A stretch of 20,116 bases of DNA, taken from Hyphochytrium catenoides. Taxonomy: Eukaryota; Sar; Hyphochytriomycetes; Hyphochytriales; Hyphochytriaceae. Below are positions 20,053 to 20,116 of this stretch, one piece after another (positions within the stretch are counted from its first letter, which is position 1; every line of letters begins with the position of its first letter). The translations under genes and the position numbers were made by a program. Location: assembly GCA_900088475.1 (NCBI GenBank), contig FLMG01004084.1, positions 1 through 20,116 of the forward strand, read 5' to 3'. The notes below the pieces were generated by a model. That model saw only the letters and a list, made by a program, of their open reading frames with translations. It was not told the origin of the DNA and ran no database searches.

Positions 20053-20116
20053 CTCTATCTCCTGCTTCTCTCTCTCTCTCTCTCTCTATCTCCTGCTTCT
20101 CTCTCTCTCTCTCTCT
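20053..20116 (+). repeat. CT microsatellite with a 31-bp superperiod
   Basis: CTATCTCCTGCTTCTC recurs with a 31-bp period (at about 20056 and 20087) inside a (CT)n run that reaches the window edge. It probably lies in an intron of the partial gene. Confidence 0.75.

Overview
The window is eukaryotic nuclear DNA. Two protein genes are split by GT-AG introns, the proteins carry secretory-pathway signals, and the non-coding DNA is full of long (CT)n/(GA)n microsatellites. I cannot name the organism. The giant gene has the N-terminal layout of DUF3712/LEA2-type membrane proteins, best known from fungi and fungus-like protists. The first gene belongs to the broadly eukaryotic MINPP1 phosphatase family. 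The introns (112 to 299 bp) and mid-range GC exclude a bacterium but do not fix a clade.

Layout: 1-1711 is a non-coding 5' flank with a CT-rich block. 1712-4061 (+) is a five-exon MINPP1-type inositol polyphosphate phosphatase whose spliced protein is 451 residues; its first intron holds a 93-bp tandem duplication. 4062-6627 is a purine-rich intergenic region between the 3' ends of two convergent genes and contains a diverged repeat pair. 6628-17122 (-) is one very large gene. Two long open frames (17122-13397 and 13284-6628) are joined by a 112-bp intron into a predicted protein of about 3460 residues. It has one N-terminal membrane segment, then about 14 tandem units of roughly 150-174 residues, a LEA2-like C-terminal domain and a Ser/Thr/Pro-rich tail. 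17123-18110 is its CT-rich (sense-strand) 5' flank, including a 4-base assembly gap. 18130-18610 is an island of different composition with minus-strand open frames and an AATAAA. 18611-19700 is mostly low-complexity DNA. 19711-20036 (+) holds two exons of an unidentified gene that runs off the window.

The phosphatase and the giant protein are convergent and share no evident pathway; both are predicted to act in the secretory, vacuolar or extracellular space. The giant repeat protein is the best candidate for something undescribed. It looks like a single-pass membrane protein with a very long lumenal or extracellular array of beta-rich repeats, partly expanded by recent 1035-bp (345-codon) duplications.
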